The notes: a model not told the origin generated them from the sequence alone. A DNA stretch of 64,000 bases from Phorcus lineatus (GCA_921293015.1 OV121081.1:2108001-2172000); one strand, 5' to 3'. Counted from the stretch's first letter, positions 1-13,217 are shown. Numbers and translations are program-made.

Positions 1-45
1 AAATGCTGAATCCTTATTGTTATTGGCGTGTTTTTTATTATTATT

Positions 46-1647
46 AAGGATTCAGCAGAAATGCTGAATCCTTATTGTTATTGGCGTGTTTTTTATTATT
101 ATTATTCCACGATTCTTGTGTACAAAATTCAGCCAAAACTAGCGACTCCATTACAACCAAACTTTACGATCTTATAGCCCTTAACAAGACCTCGCGACAC
201 GAAGCTTTTCAGCCAATTCGGACATTGCATTAAAGGCTCAGTACCACCCAAACTTTTCAAAATTAACATTGGAAATTTTTTCAAAATGCACTTAGAGACT
301 TGAAACTTGTTTTAAACGATGCGCAATAACATTTCAAGCAAAAAAGTAAATCATGGCGAATTCGTAGCATGAATACTTTCGCCGCCATATTGCTTTTTTT
401 GACTTTTTGAAATTTCCGGACCCCATGCATCTTTGAAATGTAACTCCTCTGAAGATACTTGCGTCTAAGAGTTGAAAGTCTCCAAGAATGTAGCTGAGAC
501 ATTGGGAATTTCAGGGTGATTCAGATTTTGATAAAAGTCAAATATTTATTCCTCAGCAAGCCTTCAAAGTCGGGCGACTTTGCTCGTTTCAGCATATTCA
601 AGGGCAGATAACTCAAAAACCTACCCGTCGAATTTCATGAATTTTGCATGAGAGTTAGACGTGAACAAGGTCTTTAAGAATCAAGCATAACATCGGTCGC
701 GAACAGTCATTTCAGTTCACAAGAGAGAGTCAAAGTTTGCATCATACTATATGTCAATTAAGTGCGTTAGCAAGGGTTAAATTGCAAACAATTGAAGGAA
801 AACATCAATATTGAACAACGGTCAGGACGTGTGACATGTCCAAATGCAGGTACATGCGCTCTTGCATGTGTGAAAGGGCAAAAGTTGACAGAAATGCTCT
901 ACATTGCTCTTGTATCAAGATTCGTTACGTGCGTTAGCAAGGGTTAATTTGAAAAGTTGAAGGAAAACTGTCAAGATATGCGACATGGGGCAAAGTTTGA
1001 GAGAAATACTCTTTGATGTCTTATAAACAAGCACGTAATTGACAGTCTACAGAGGGACGAAATCGCTCTTTGGAGCAAAAGTCCGTACTACTGCACGAAT
1101 GGTCAACGTGTGTGAGAAGACCAAAAGCATACAAGTGCGTCAGTAACTGTCAAAATCTGATCAGACAGGCAGAGAAGCGAGCAAAAAAGCCTGCCTGACT
1201 GACCTGAGCTGACTGACTGACATAGTCTTCATTATTTATATATATAAAGATCCTCAACCTATGTACCAGCATTCAGGAACTATATTCCAGTGTCGGCAAA
1301 CCACTTGATCTCGCCAAAGGAAAACACTAGCCCTTTTTCAACTTTCAAACCTATACTGCCTCCCCTGCAGATACCCCTTACATTTTGATGATGTTGCTTT
1401 CTTGCCTCAACTGGCAGCAGGCCGTGTACATCGAGCAAACCTCACTTTCGCTCCTATGTCTCGCTACGTACTGAAAACGTATACAAAACGTCACTTTGCT
1501 TCAGAATACGGCTAAATCAACTGCAGTGTACTAAAAATGTCTTCAAAACGCTATCTTAACTTGGAAAAGCACTTAGTTTGCCCCCAAGAGCCACGGGTGC
1601 TCATATTTCGCTGAATCCTGTCATTGTCGTCGCTTGCGACTATATTT
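46..1647. repeat. Array copy 1 (diverged)
   Basis: A full-length copy from hairpin head to TATATTT. It differs from copies 2-4 at many sites and has a single imperfect CTGAG/CTGAC pentamer at 1204-1213. Bases 1-45 are the head of another unit, cut by the window edge and itself truncated after ~45 bp. Confidence 0.85.
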
Positions 1648-3232
1648 ATTATTATTATTATTCCACGATTCTTGTGAGCAAAATTCAGCCAAAACTAGCG
1701 ACTCAATTACAACCAATCTTTACAATCTTATAGCCCTTACCAAGACCTCGCGACATGAAACTTTTCAGCCAATTCGGACATTGCATTAAAGGCTCAGTAC
1801 CATTCAAAATTTTCAAAATTAACATTGAAAATTTTTTCAAAATTGACTTACAGACTTGAAACTTATTTCAAAAGATGCGCAATTAAATTGCAAGCAAAAA
1901 AGTAAATCATGGCGAATTCGTAAGTCACGTGATTTCGGCGCCATCTTGAATTTTCACACTTTTTGCAAGTTCACGACCCCATGCACATTTGAGGGATCAC
2001 CACTCTGCTAATACTTGCAGTAGAGACCCGATATTTACATGATAAGTAGTTAAAGCATTGGCCTATAACTACATTGTCTCAGAATCTAAAAATTCACAAT
2101 ACTTTTTCCACAGCGACCATTCCAATTTTCAAAATTTTCAAAAATCGCCAACTTCAAGGGCAGATAACTCAAATACCTACCCGTCGAATTTCATGAATTT
2201 TGCATGAGAGGTAAACATGATCGAGGTCATTAAGAATCAAGAATAAAATGGATCGCGAACAGTCATTTCAGTTCACACGAGGGAGTCAAAGTTTGCATCA
2301 TACTATACGTCAATTAAGTGCGTTAGCAAGGGTTAAATTGCAAACAATTGAAGGAAAACATCAATATTGAAGAACGGTCAAGACGTGTGACATGTCCAAA
2401 TGCAGGTCCATGCGCTCTTGCATGTGTGAAAGGGCAAAAGTTGACAGAAATACTCTACATTGCTCTTGTATCAAGATTCGCTGAGTGCGTTAGCAAGGGT
2501 TAATTTGAAAAGTTGAAGGAAAACACCCTTCCTGTCAAGACATGCGACATGGGGCAGAAGTTTGAAGAAATACTCTTCCATGTCTTATGAATTATCACGT
2601 AATTGACAGTCTACAGAAGGCCGAAATGGCTTTATGCAGCAGAAGTCCGTACGACTGGACGTATGGACAGCGTGCGCGAGATGACCAAATGCACACAAGT
2701 GCGTCAAGCACTGTCAAATTCTGATCAGACAGGCAGAGAAGCAAGCAAAAAAGCCTGCCTGACTGACCTGACCTGACCTGACCTGACCTGACCTGACTGA
2801 CTGACATAGTCTTGATTATTTATATATAATAAGACCCTCAACCTATGTACCAGCATTCGGGAACTATATTCCAGTGTCGGCAAACCACTTGATCACGCCA
2901 AAGGAAAACACTAGCCCTTTTTCAACTTTCAAACCTATACTGCCTCCCCTCCACATACCCCTCACGTTTTGATGTTCTTACTTTCTTGCCTCAACTGGCA
3001 GCAGGCCGTGTACATCGAGTAAACCTCACTTCCGCTCCTATGTCTCGCTACGTACTGAAAACGTATACAAAACGTCATTTTGCTTCAGAATTCGGCTAAA
3101 TCAACTGCAGTGCACTAAAAATGTCTTCAAAACGCTATCTATACTTGGAAAAGCACTTAGTTTGCCCCCAAGAGCCACGGGTGCTCATATTTCGCTGAAT
3201 CCTGTCATTGTCGTCGCTTTGCGACTATATTT
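1648..3232. repeat. Array copy 2 (lacks hairpin head)
   Basis: Joins copy 1 directly at the TTA microsatellite, so the head hairpin is missing. It carries six CTGAC pentamers at 2768-2797. Otherwise it is almost identical to copy 3. Confidence 0.85.
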
Positions 3233-4950
3233 AAGGATTCAGCAGAAATGCTGAATCCTTATTGTTATTGGCGTGTTTTTTATTATTATTATTATTATTA
3301 TTATTCCACGATTCTTGTGAGCAAAATTCAGCCAAAACTAGCGACTCAATTACAACCAATCTTTACAATCTTATAGCCCTTACCAAGACCTCGCGACATG
3401 AAACTTTTCAGCCAATTCGGACATTGCATTAAAGGCTCAGTACCATTCAAAATTTTCAAAATTAACATTGAAAATTTTTTCAAAATTGACTTACAGACTT
3501 GAAACTTATTTCAAAAGATGCGCAATTAAATTGCAAGCAAAAAAGTAAATCATGGCGAATTCGTAAGTCACGTGATTTCGGCGCCATCTTGAATTTTCAC
3601 ACTTTTTGCAAGTTCACGACCCCATGCACATTTGAGGGATCACCACTCTGCTAATACTTGCAGTAGAGACCCGATATTTACATGATAAGTAGTTAAAGCA
3701 TTGGCCTATAACTACATTGTCTCAGAATCTAAAAATTCACAATACTTTTTCCACAGCGACCATTCCAATTTTCAAAATTTTCAAAAATCGCCAACTTCAA
3801 GGGCAGATAACTCAAATACCTACCCGTCGAATTTCATGAATTTTGCATGAGAGGTAAACATGATCGAGGTCATTAAGAATCAAGAATAAAATGGATCGCG
3901 AACAGTCATTTCAGTTCACACGAGGGAGTCAAAGTTTGCATCATACTATACGTCAATTAAGTGCGTTAGCAAGGGTTAAATTGCAAACAATTGAAGGAAA
4001 ACATCAATATTGAAGAACGGTCAAGACGTGTGACATGTCCAAATGCAGGTACATGCGCTCTTGCATGTGTGAAAGGGCAAAAGTTGACAGAAATACTCTA
4101 CATTGCTCTTGTATCAAGATTCGCTGAGTGCGTTAGCAAGGGTTAATTTGAAAAGTTGAAGGAAAACACCCTTCCTGTCAAGACATGCGACATGGGGCAG
4201 AAGTTTGAAGAAATACTCTTCCATGTCTTATGAATTATCACGTAATTGACAGTCTACAGAAGGCCGAAATGGCTTTATGCAGCAGAAGTCCGTACGACTG
4301 GACGTATGGACAGCGTGCGCGAGATGACCAAATGCACACAAGTGCGTCAAGCACTGTCAAATTCTGATCAGACAGGCAGAGAAGCAAGCAAAAAAGCCTG
4401 CCTGACTGACCTGACCTGACCTGACCTGACCTGACCTGACCTGACCTGACCTGACCTGACCTGACCTGACCTGACCTGACCTGACCTGACCTGACCTGAC
4501 CTGACCTGACCTGACTGACTGACATAGTCTTGATTATTTATATATAATAAGACCCTCAACCTATGTACCAGCATTCGGGAACTATATTCCAGTGTCGGCA
4601 AACCACTTGATCACGCCAAAGGAAAACACTAGCCCTTTTTCAACTTTCAAACCTATACTGCCTCCCCTCCACATACCCCTCACGTTTTGATGTTCTTACT
4701 TTCTTGCCTCAACTGGCAGCAGGCCGTGTACATCGAGTAAACCTCACTTCCGCTCCTATGTCTCGCTACGTACTGAAAACGTATACAAAACGTCATTTTG
4801 CTTCAGAATTCGGCTAAATCAACTGCAGTGCACTAAAAATGTCTTCAAAACGCTATCTATACTTGGAAAAGCACTTAGTTTGCCCCCAAGAGCCACGGGT
4901 GCTCATATTTCGCTGAATCCTGTCATTGTCGTCGCTTTGCGACTATATTT
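3233..4950. repeat. Array copy 3 (expanded pentamer)
   Basis: Complete from hairpin head to TATATTT, with the longest CTGAC run of the array. Confidence 0.88.
4411..4515. repeat. CTGAC pentanucleotide run, 21 units
   Basis: Twenty-one uninterrupted CTGAC units in copy 3, against six, three and about one in copies 2, 4 and 1. The frames reading through it (repeated SGQVR-type peptides) are artefacts. Confidence 0.95.
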
Positions 4951-5002
4951 AAGGATTCAGCAGAAATGCTGAATCCTTATTGTTATTGGCGTGTTTTTTA
5001 TT
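4951..5002. repeat. Head-only fragment of the 1.6-kb unit
   Basis: 52 bp of the unit head (hairpin plus TTATTGTTATTGGCGTG) followed at once by the next full head at 5003. A similar truncated head occupies bases 1-45 before copy 1. Confidence 0.9.
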
Positions 5003-5045
5003 AAGGATTCAGCAGAAATGCTGAATCCTTATTGTTATTGGCGTG

Positions 5046-5088
<43 letters not shown>

Positions 5089-6642
5089 CACGATTCTTGT
5101 GAGCAAAATTCAGCCAAAACTAGCGACTCAATTACAACCAATCTTTACAATCTTATAGCCCTTACCAAGACCTCGCGACATGAAACTTTTCAGCCAATTC
5201 GGACATTGCATTAAAGGCTCAGTACCATTCAAAATTTTCAAAATTAACATTGAAAATTTTTTCAAAATTGACTTACAGACTTGAAACTTATTTCAAAAGA
5301 TGCGCAATTAAATTGCAAGCAAAAAAGTAAATCATGGCGAATTCGTAAGTCACGTGATTTCGGCGCCATCTTGAATTTTCACACTTTTTGCAAGTTCACG
5401 ACCCCATGCACATTTGAGGGATCACCACTCTGCTAATACTTGCAGTAGAGACCCGATATTTACATGATAAGTAGTTAAAGCATTGGCCTATAACTACATT
5501 GTCTCAGAATCTAAAAATTCACAATACTTTTTCCACAGCGACCATTCCAATTTTCAAAATTTTCAAAAATCGCCAACTTCAAGGGCAGATAACTCAAATA
5601 CCTACCCGTCGAATTTCATGAATTTTGCATGAGAGGTAAACATGATCGAGGTCATTAAGAATCAAGAATAAAATGGATCGCGAACAGTCATTTCAGTTCA
5701 CACGAGGGAGTCAAAGTTTGCATCATACTATACGTCAATTAAGTGCGTTAGCAAGGGTTAAATTGCAAACAATTGAAGGAAAACATCAATATTGAAGAAC
5801 GGTCAAGACGTGTGACATGTCCAAATGCAGGTACATGCGCTCTTGCATGTGTGAAAGGGCAAAAGTTGACAGAAATACTCTACATTGCTCTTGTATCAAG
5901 ATTCGCTGAGTGCGTTAGCAAGGGTTAATTTGAAAAGTTGAAGGAAAACACCCTTCCTGTCAAGACATGCGACATGGGGCAGAAGTTCGAAGAAATACTC
6001 TTCGATGTCTTATGAATTATCACGTAATTTACAGTCTAGAGAAGGCCGAAATGGCTTTATGCAGCAGAAGTCCGTACGACTGGACGTATGGACAGCGTGC
6101 GCGAGATGACCAAATGCACACAAGTGCGGCAAGAGCTGTCAAAATCTGATCAGACAGGCAGAGAAGCAAGCAAAAAAGCCTGCCTGACTGACCTGACCTG
6201 ACCTGACTGACTGACATAGTCTTGATTATTTATATATAATAAGACCCTCAACCTATGTACCAGCATTCGGGAACTATATTCCAGTGTCGGCAAACCACTT
6301 GATCACGCCAAAGGAAAACACTAGCCCTTTTTCAACTTTCAAACCTATACTGCCTCCCCTCCACATACCCCTCACGTTTTGATGTTCTTACTTTCTTGCC
6401 TCAACTGGCAGCAGGCCGTGTACATCGAGTAAACCTCACTTCCGCTCCTATGTCTCGCTACGTACTGAAAACGTATACAAAACGTCATTTTGCTTCAGAA
6501 TTCGGCTAAATCAACTGCAGTGCACTAAAAATGTCTTCAAAACGCTATCTATACTTGGAAAAGCACTTAGTTTGCCCCCAAGAGCCACGGGTGCTCATAT
6601 TTCGCTGAATCCTGTCATTGTCGTCGCTTTGCGACTATATTT
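5003..6642. repeat. Array copy 4 (last copy)
   Basis: A complete copy with three CTGAC units near 6195 and a few private substitutions around 5985-6145. The array ends after TATATTT at about 6642. Confidence 0.88.
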
Positions 6643-7664
6643 TTTCTTATGATTGTAAAAGTTTGCGAAATAAAATAGCTGCTTTTCAAGTTGGAAGAGT
6701 TTGAGCCATAGTGCCAATTTTGAAATTGGAATGTAAGTACATGATTTTGTTAAAACGTCTCCATTTTAGTGGATTTCATTTGTCGAACTAGACGTCTTTC
6801 TTTGGTTTCCAGTCAAAACGCAGAACTAAGCTATCACATTTTGTACCAATGAAATTAAACTCTACATGGAAATGGTCAGTTTATGTGTATGACTGTGTGT
6901 ATGACTATATGTTTGTATGTTTATGACTGAAACATAAACTAGATGACCAGTATGAGACAAGACCAAGGATGTTAACTTTGCTATAGCAGGGAGTGGGCTC
7001 ACTGCATCCACAGGGGTATTCCGTGGGGACGAGGCAGGGAGGAGAATAGGTTGAGAGGATGCATGTATCTTGTAGTTGGTGTTCTAATAAAGAAAGGGAG
7101 TAGGAGATTGGGAAAGAAAACCAGAAGTGGTTGACTTGGTCTAAGGTTAGAGGAAAATTTGAGTCTCAGTAATAAATTTAGAAACAGAAAAAATTATGAG
7201 AGATTACAAACAAATGCAGAGGGAAGAAGAGAAAAAAAATTACAGGTTGATGAGAAGAAAAACAAATACAGGGTGACGAGGAGAAAAATGAATACAAGGT
7301 GAATAGGAGAAAATAAATATACTACAAGTATAATAGAATAGGTGAAAAGGTGGATTGATATAGGCAGAAGAATGGAGTCAGAAAGACAAAAATCTAGCAT
7401 TTTTAAAAAGTTTTTTGTTGGTTGTGTGGTTGAAATTAAGTGAAAGGGAAAGTGGTAATAACTCAATGAATTAGCAAGATGAAAATAGGAAAAAGAAAAA
7501 GAAGTGTGGTCTGGGTAACTGTAAGGATAATCAAGAGTAAAAATTTCCAGAGTGGGACAAAAGAATTAAGAACCGTCTGTTTAAATGTCTCTTTAAAGAT
7601 TTATGACTACTGACTCATGTAATTTTGTTCCTGGTCTGATTTATCTATCTCAGCGCCATTTTCT
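6643..7664. other. Non-coding, no recognised feature
   Basis: Unique AT-rich sequence with a purine-rich stretch at about 7080-7560. The short minus-strand frame at 7194-7466 is the complement of that purine tract and looks non-coding. Confidence 0.6.
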
Positions 7665-8245
7665 AACAATTATCTAAGTGCCAAGTTAGTTGCAAATACC
7701 ATACATTACCATTTGCTAATGACTATCTTAATGCTAAGAGAGTCAAAAATACTAAACATTAACATTTGCTTAGGACTATCTTACTGCTAAGGTAGTTGTA
7801 AATACCATACATTAACATTTGCTAATGACTACAGGGATTGGGAAAGGTAGGGGCCATGGGCCATTTTGCACATTGGATGAAAAAATGGTCCATTCAAATT
7901 AGAAATTTTAACATTGCTACTAAGGGGAATGGCCCATTTACAAATTCTTAAAATGACTTAAATCCCTAGAAATGGCCCATTGTTAAAGGTGTCTTTCCCA
8001 ATCCCTGGACTATCTTAGTGCTAAGGTATTTGTAAATACCATACATTAACATTTAATAACGACTATCTTAGTGCTAAGGTAGTTGTAAAAACCATACATT
8101 AGCATTTGCTAACGACTATCTTAATGCTAAGGTAGTTGCAAATACCATACTTTAACATTTGCTAAGGACTATCTTAATGAAGGTTGTTGTAAATACCATA
8201 CATTACCATTTGCAAACAACTATCTTAGTGCTAAGAGAGCTTACA
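7665..8245. repeat. Degenerate ~53-bp tandem repeat
   Basis: About eight diverged copies of a unit containing TACCATACATTAACATTTGC and GACTATCTTAGTGCTAAGG. One copy is interrupted by the transposon at 7832-8007, which shows the repeat is older than the insertion. Confidence 0.85.
7832..8007. mobile_element. 176-bp MITE with 15-bp perfect TIRs and 5-bp TSD
   Basis: Ends are CAGGGATTGGGAAAG and its exact reverse complement. Subterminal ATGGGCCATTT / AAATGGCCCAT-like inverted repeats lie further in. GACTA flanks both sides (7827-7831, 8008-8012) and is single in the uninterrupted tandem unit, so it is a true target duplication. There is no coding capacity. Superfamily not assigned. Confidence 0.85.
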
Positions 8246-9104
8246 AAACTAGGCCTTGACAAACAGCTATAGGGACACAGTCTTAACTACAGGTGATATT
8301 TGAATGAGGAAGTCGTACATGGATTCAGTATATGCAATGAATGTGTTTCAGATTATGGTTTGTCTTTATACACCGTCTCACAACGGTTGTACTGTTTCCT
8401 CAGTCCTTTTATGGATATCCACCTTCGAACCAGGATCAGATTTAAGTTATGCAATACAGGACGTAAGAGGATTTGACTTACCGGTAATAAATTTCCATGG
8501 AAGTCAGTGGAAAGAGGCAAGGCAATAAATTTTGACGTCAGAAATGAAAATTGGTTTTGGAAAAGTTAAAAGGATCACTGATGTAAATTGTCAATAATCA
8601 AATTCAAAATGATCTATTTAATGGTTTAGGCTTATTTGTCTTGAATATTGGATGTTTAAAATTGGAAGAAATTGACATACAGATCTTGTATTCTTTTCAT
8701 GTTCAAAACCCAAAAACTCTCAGTAATCTACAGAACTTTAACCAATGAAATTGGAATGTTTTTGAAGTCACCTATAAAATTTGTTTCACCCTTGTTACAT
8801 GCAGTATAACCTTAGAAATTTCCTAAAGGGGGTCTAAACTATTTGAACCCCACTCCTGGATCCGCCATAATTAAAGATTCCTTGGCTTTCCTTCTATTGT
8901 TTAGGCCACTCTTTTACTATGTTAATCAATTTGATTAGAGGTCACATTCTTTCTTTATCAATGGGACCCTGTTTTTGTTATCGCCAATATCTAGCGGGAT
9001 ATAAACAATAACAGTGTATATTTTCTGTAGAGACTGACTATGGACTATATCAAGTCTAGATGACCTAGGTCAGGTAGTGTTGTGGGAGGAGATACCGTTT
9101 CCCC
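8246..9104. other. Non-coding, no recognised feature
   Basis: Unique sequence with only short chance frames, such as 8304-8528, whose composition and sequence match nothing I know. Confidence 0.55.
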
Positions 9105-12100
9105 TTAAGGGTATAGTCTACCCAGTAACAAAAGTTTCAAGAATTTTCTCATTTTTGGTATATAAGTACTTTTCAATGTGCTGAATTCAAAAATAAAATA
9201 AAATTTAGGGGTCACCGGACGATTTAAAGAGTTATGTGCGATTGAAATATTGACCCGAATGGAAAAACCTGAAAAATACATATATTATTTGTCTAGGTAA
9301 TAAATTTGTAAATTTATTATTGTTTTTCAATTTTTTTTGTCTTTTTATAACAAACTGATGATAAACTTGATTTCAATTCATACAAGTATGAAAATATACA
9401 AAAATGATGATTATTAGGAGGATTTGAATTTCAATATTATGATTTTTGATATATAATTTTTTCGTATAAAGCTAAATAAAACTTCTTTATGGGTTCAACG
9501 ATTTTATGAAAATTTCGGAAATGAAAGTTTGGAATATGTCATTCTTACTTATACAAAAATATACAGGGGTCACCGGATGATTTTTTTCGCTATAACGTTT
9601 TGAAAATTGATATCGGCGTCATAATTGACCCGATTGTAGCCTATACTGAATGAGTGACAGTTAGGGAAAATCGAACGGTGCGTATCTGCAAAATGATGTG
9701 ATCAACATACTTATTCTACACAATTGAAATACTTCCTAATTATTGATAAAATACTTATAAAGGAAATGCTGGAAACACAAGTTCAAAGGTTTTTTTTGTC
9801 ATTGCTGCCTATCTGTCGGATCATCAAGCAGCCTCAGCTCCTCTTACGGTCCGGTTAGAAATTTCATTATTATTCAGATTTCGGGCCACGGCCCGTTACA
9901 TTACGATTTTGTCAAGCCTGAAAGAGGCAAGGGGGATCATAACAAAATCCATTTATCTAAATGAAATGTTTTTCAAAGATGTATGATCTTAATGTTTTAT
10001 GAAGAAAATGGATCACAAATTTAATTTTGGAAAAGGCCGGTATCGAGCTACGAACTCCACTGTCTACGCTCACTTCCGGGTACAGTAAAGTTGCTTCGTT
10101 GGTTATCCGTTGAAGTGCAGTAAAATCCCAAACTTTTCAAATAAAAGTCTGTAAATAACAGTTATTGTCGACCTTGTTTTGTTGATAACAATCAAGTAAA
10201 TTCCTAAGTGTAACGTGTGTCAGTAACAGAATATTTGCAATCCAAACAGACGTCTACGTTGAGTAATTCATTCAAAAAAAGTAATTATAGGCTGTGAACA
10301 ATTTGTGAATTATTAAACTAGATTGTTTTTGTAATTGCTAGCTCATTACTAAATTGTTTGCTGAATTCAAAAGACATAAAATAGCAGTAAACTATCATTT
10401 GAAAAATTTGTATTTTCAATAATTTCATCTCTCAAAATAAGAATTTTTTGAGTAGATTTGATGAATTCAACCAAATTCATAAAAACTTTGTTACAAAATG
10501 GTGTAAACAAATTACCTCAATGCTGACAGGAAATGTTTTGGCTAGTGATCATATTTATTACCAAGAATGGCATACAGTGAAATTTGAGCCCTGAATTTGA
10601 AATAACCCAAACCCAAAGAATGAATTTAAATTATTTCCAAACAGTCGGCTATTGTCACATTGTGCTGTAAATCAATTCAACTGCGTAATGGGAATGTTTA
10701 TCATCTGTTACACCAACCTGTGTATTTTTAAGATCAAAAGTAATTATAATATTAAGTTTTTGTGGGATTTTTCATGTACAATTAATCAACTGATATCCAA
10801 CTGTATCTTGGGGCAATTTAGGTGGTTTTCATACTGAGAAAAAATATCAATTGCAGCTTTTCACCTGTATACATTATCACCATCACTCTGACATCAGTGA
10901 TAACAATACTGATATTCAGGTATTGGCGTATCACAAAAATAAGGAAATGTCTAAATATGGATAGACAAATTATAAAAGTAATTCATTACTTCAGCTAAAA
11001 CATTAAAAAAAAAAGAACATAACAATCATTTGTCAGTGAAAAAGATTTATAAATTTTACCATAGATAATCGTTCAAGTTATCATGAAAAACATGTCCATA
11101 TATTCAGTGCTCTTTTTCATCTTATGAATCAAATTTGGAATAGGGGAATTCAGTCTATTTGGCACCAAATGTAAGTCAACTACAAAAATTGTAGGAACAG
11201 AAATTTATATCTGCTTCCTTTTATTTTTGTAATCAGCTGCTCTTCTGGTTATTGGTGACCATTCATTCTAGTGAAAGAATATTCCACTGACTCTCATCTT
11301 CACCGACGTCAAAAGACTGAAATGTAAACAAAACAATACAAAGCACACAATTTCCCACATAATTGTAGAATGGTAGTTACTAGTATACTATTAAGTGTTG
11401 TATATTACTGATTTAGGTTTTCCTTTCTATCATTCCATAAAATAAGTCAAATAACCTGTGAGTTGAGGTTTGGGTTTTCATAATGCCTTTAAAAAATATT
11501 TCACATGTGTATCTGTATATTCTGCATATACAATTAAAGCCAAGTTAATCCTTACAATCTAATTTTGCAAAATATGGCATGACAAATCTACACATTACTT
11601 TTACTTTATTTATTTTAGGCTTACAATAATGATATTTTTCAATTAAGTCTTGCAAATTTATAAAATCATTAGCTTAAAATTTACATACATTTTGAATGGA
11701 ATTGTTTAAGCTTGAATTTATTTGGGTGGTGTTTATTAATTCATATATTCATATAGAGACACTTTTGTAAACTACCAACCTTGTGTCCTTTGCAGTTCAA
11801 ATCCTTAGATTCTTAGAGTGTTAAATACTCATGATTGTATGACATCTTTTACTCAGTTTGTAGGTGGTTATTTTCAATACCATGAGATAGCCTGAAAATT
11901 AAAGTCAGTACAATTTATTCACATATTTGGATCTTGTACCATATGAAATTTCAAAAATCAAATCATCAAAAACATATGTACCTTGAACAGTTAAGTTTAG
12001 AGTTAAATACAGGTCAACTTTTAACTCACACATTAAAAAACTGCATCATGGCAGTTTTATAATATAAATCTTAATTGAAACTTGTAGGCCAGGCCATAAA

Positions 12101-12898
12101 ATATATCCAATTTATGTTACCATATTACTCGAATACAATCCGGGTCTAGAATATAATGGACACGGGCCTTGAATAGATTCTAGGGGCAGTGCTAATCGAA
12201 ATAGAACCCTGGGGATGTTTTCTGGGAAATTTGGTACGTATACATCTTGTCTTGATTACAGAATAAGGTATTGTTAAAATTTTACAACTTAAATTGTATA
12301 AAAAAATAAACAGATTGAAAAATAAAATGATTAAATACAATGGAAAATTCAACCTACCTCATAAGTTACTGAGCCAAACGCTGTGAAAATCGACGAGTCT
12401 GCTATGAGGTCAACAGGCGCATGTTTCCACCGCTCTCTTTTCGAGCCAGGCAGAAATTTCAGTGTTGAAAATTTGACTCAAACAAGGTCGGACTCTGAAG
12501 CTTTGTTTGCAACTCTGGGTAATTCATGATATGGTTGTTTTGAATTCGCCACTGTCTCGACAGATAATATGACTTAGAATGTGAGTTTTTTGTTGCGGAT
12601 TTCAAGTCCAATCATCGTAATCTGTGTCACAGCGACTTTACAAGGCAAGCGATCGGTGTTTACAAAACAATGACGTAAGTCGTTCGGTTGTCGTAAAACA
12701 TTTTCTAGTGCGTAAATATATGTGCTTAAGGTATTTTTTTAACAGTATTGGAGCAAAAATCACACGCAAAATAAATTATGGAACACATTGTTAATTTGGA
12801 GTTGATTATTAACGATGACGTAAATTTCTCGTCATTTTGGATGACGTCTTTTTAGACATGCGCAGACGTAATAACTTGTGCCTAGACTATACCCTTAA
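9105..12898. mobile_element. 3.8-kb TTAA-flanked DNA element (nonautonomous)
   Basis: Left boundary TTAA (9105-9108) followed by GGGTATAGTCTA (9109-9120). Right boundary TAGACTATACCC (12883-12894) followed by TTAA (12895-12898). The 12-bp inverted repeats are perfect and the TTAA copies are the expected target duplications. TTAA targets are used by piggyBac and Kolobok; the purine start GGG fits Kolobok better (inference). No frame above ~90 codons is present. The GGGGTCACCGGA motif at about 9208 and 9568 is a diverged internal repeat. The interior is AT-rich with no other recognised feature. Confidence 0.75.
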
Positions 12899-13217
12899 AC
12901 TAGTCCCAATCAGCTAAGTGTGTGAAGACCTCTGTTGGATATTGCTTATCTGTTACTACAGAGATTGTAAGGTGTAACCCTAGCTAGAGCTTCAGAACTG
13001 TCTGTGTATCTCGCGCTGAGGAGTGATTCATGGAACCATAGAGACTTCACCATAGAAGCTTGAACCCCTTTGACGACTTTCTGATATAAATGTAGATATT
13101 AAAACCTAAAAGTCATGAATGAAATTTTATGCTGTGATACACTTAGTGTCATTCCCCCGTTTTTGGCTCAGGATCCCGTTGCATAAAACACTTAGGTGAC
13201 TTTAAGTCACTAAGGTA

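Larger units (their letters stand above)
1..6642. repeat. Tandem array of a ~1.6-kb element (four copies plus head fragments)
   Basis: A ~1.6-1.7-kb unit is repeated head to tail. It starts with a hairpin whose arms are AAGGATTCAGC and GCTGAATCCTT, followed by a TTA microsatellite. It ends with GCTGAATCCT, a small hairpin GTCGCtttGCGAC and TATATTT. Copies 2-4 look nearly identical by eye; copy 1 is clearly diverged. The unit carries internal sub-repeats (GTGCGTTAGCAAGGGTTAA occurs twice) and a variable CTGAC run. No transposase-like frame is present; the short frames are by-products of the repeats. Subterminal inverted repeats, a terminal hairpin, an internal microsatellite and tandem arrangement recall nonautonomous Helentron/DINE-1 elements, but this is inference. 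Confidence 0.9.

Noticed and set aside
4238..4601. Minus-strand frames rich in repeated SGQVR-type peptides
   Set aside because: They only read through the CTGAC run; the same frame in other copies has a different length, with no domain or gene context.
12800..12880. Several GACGT motifs as a promoter
   Set aside because: They lie within the right end of the TTAA element without any gene start nearby.
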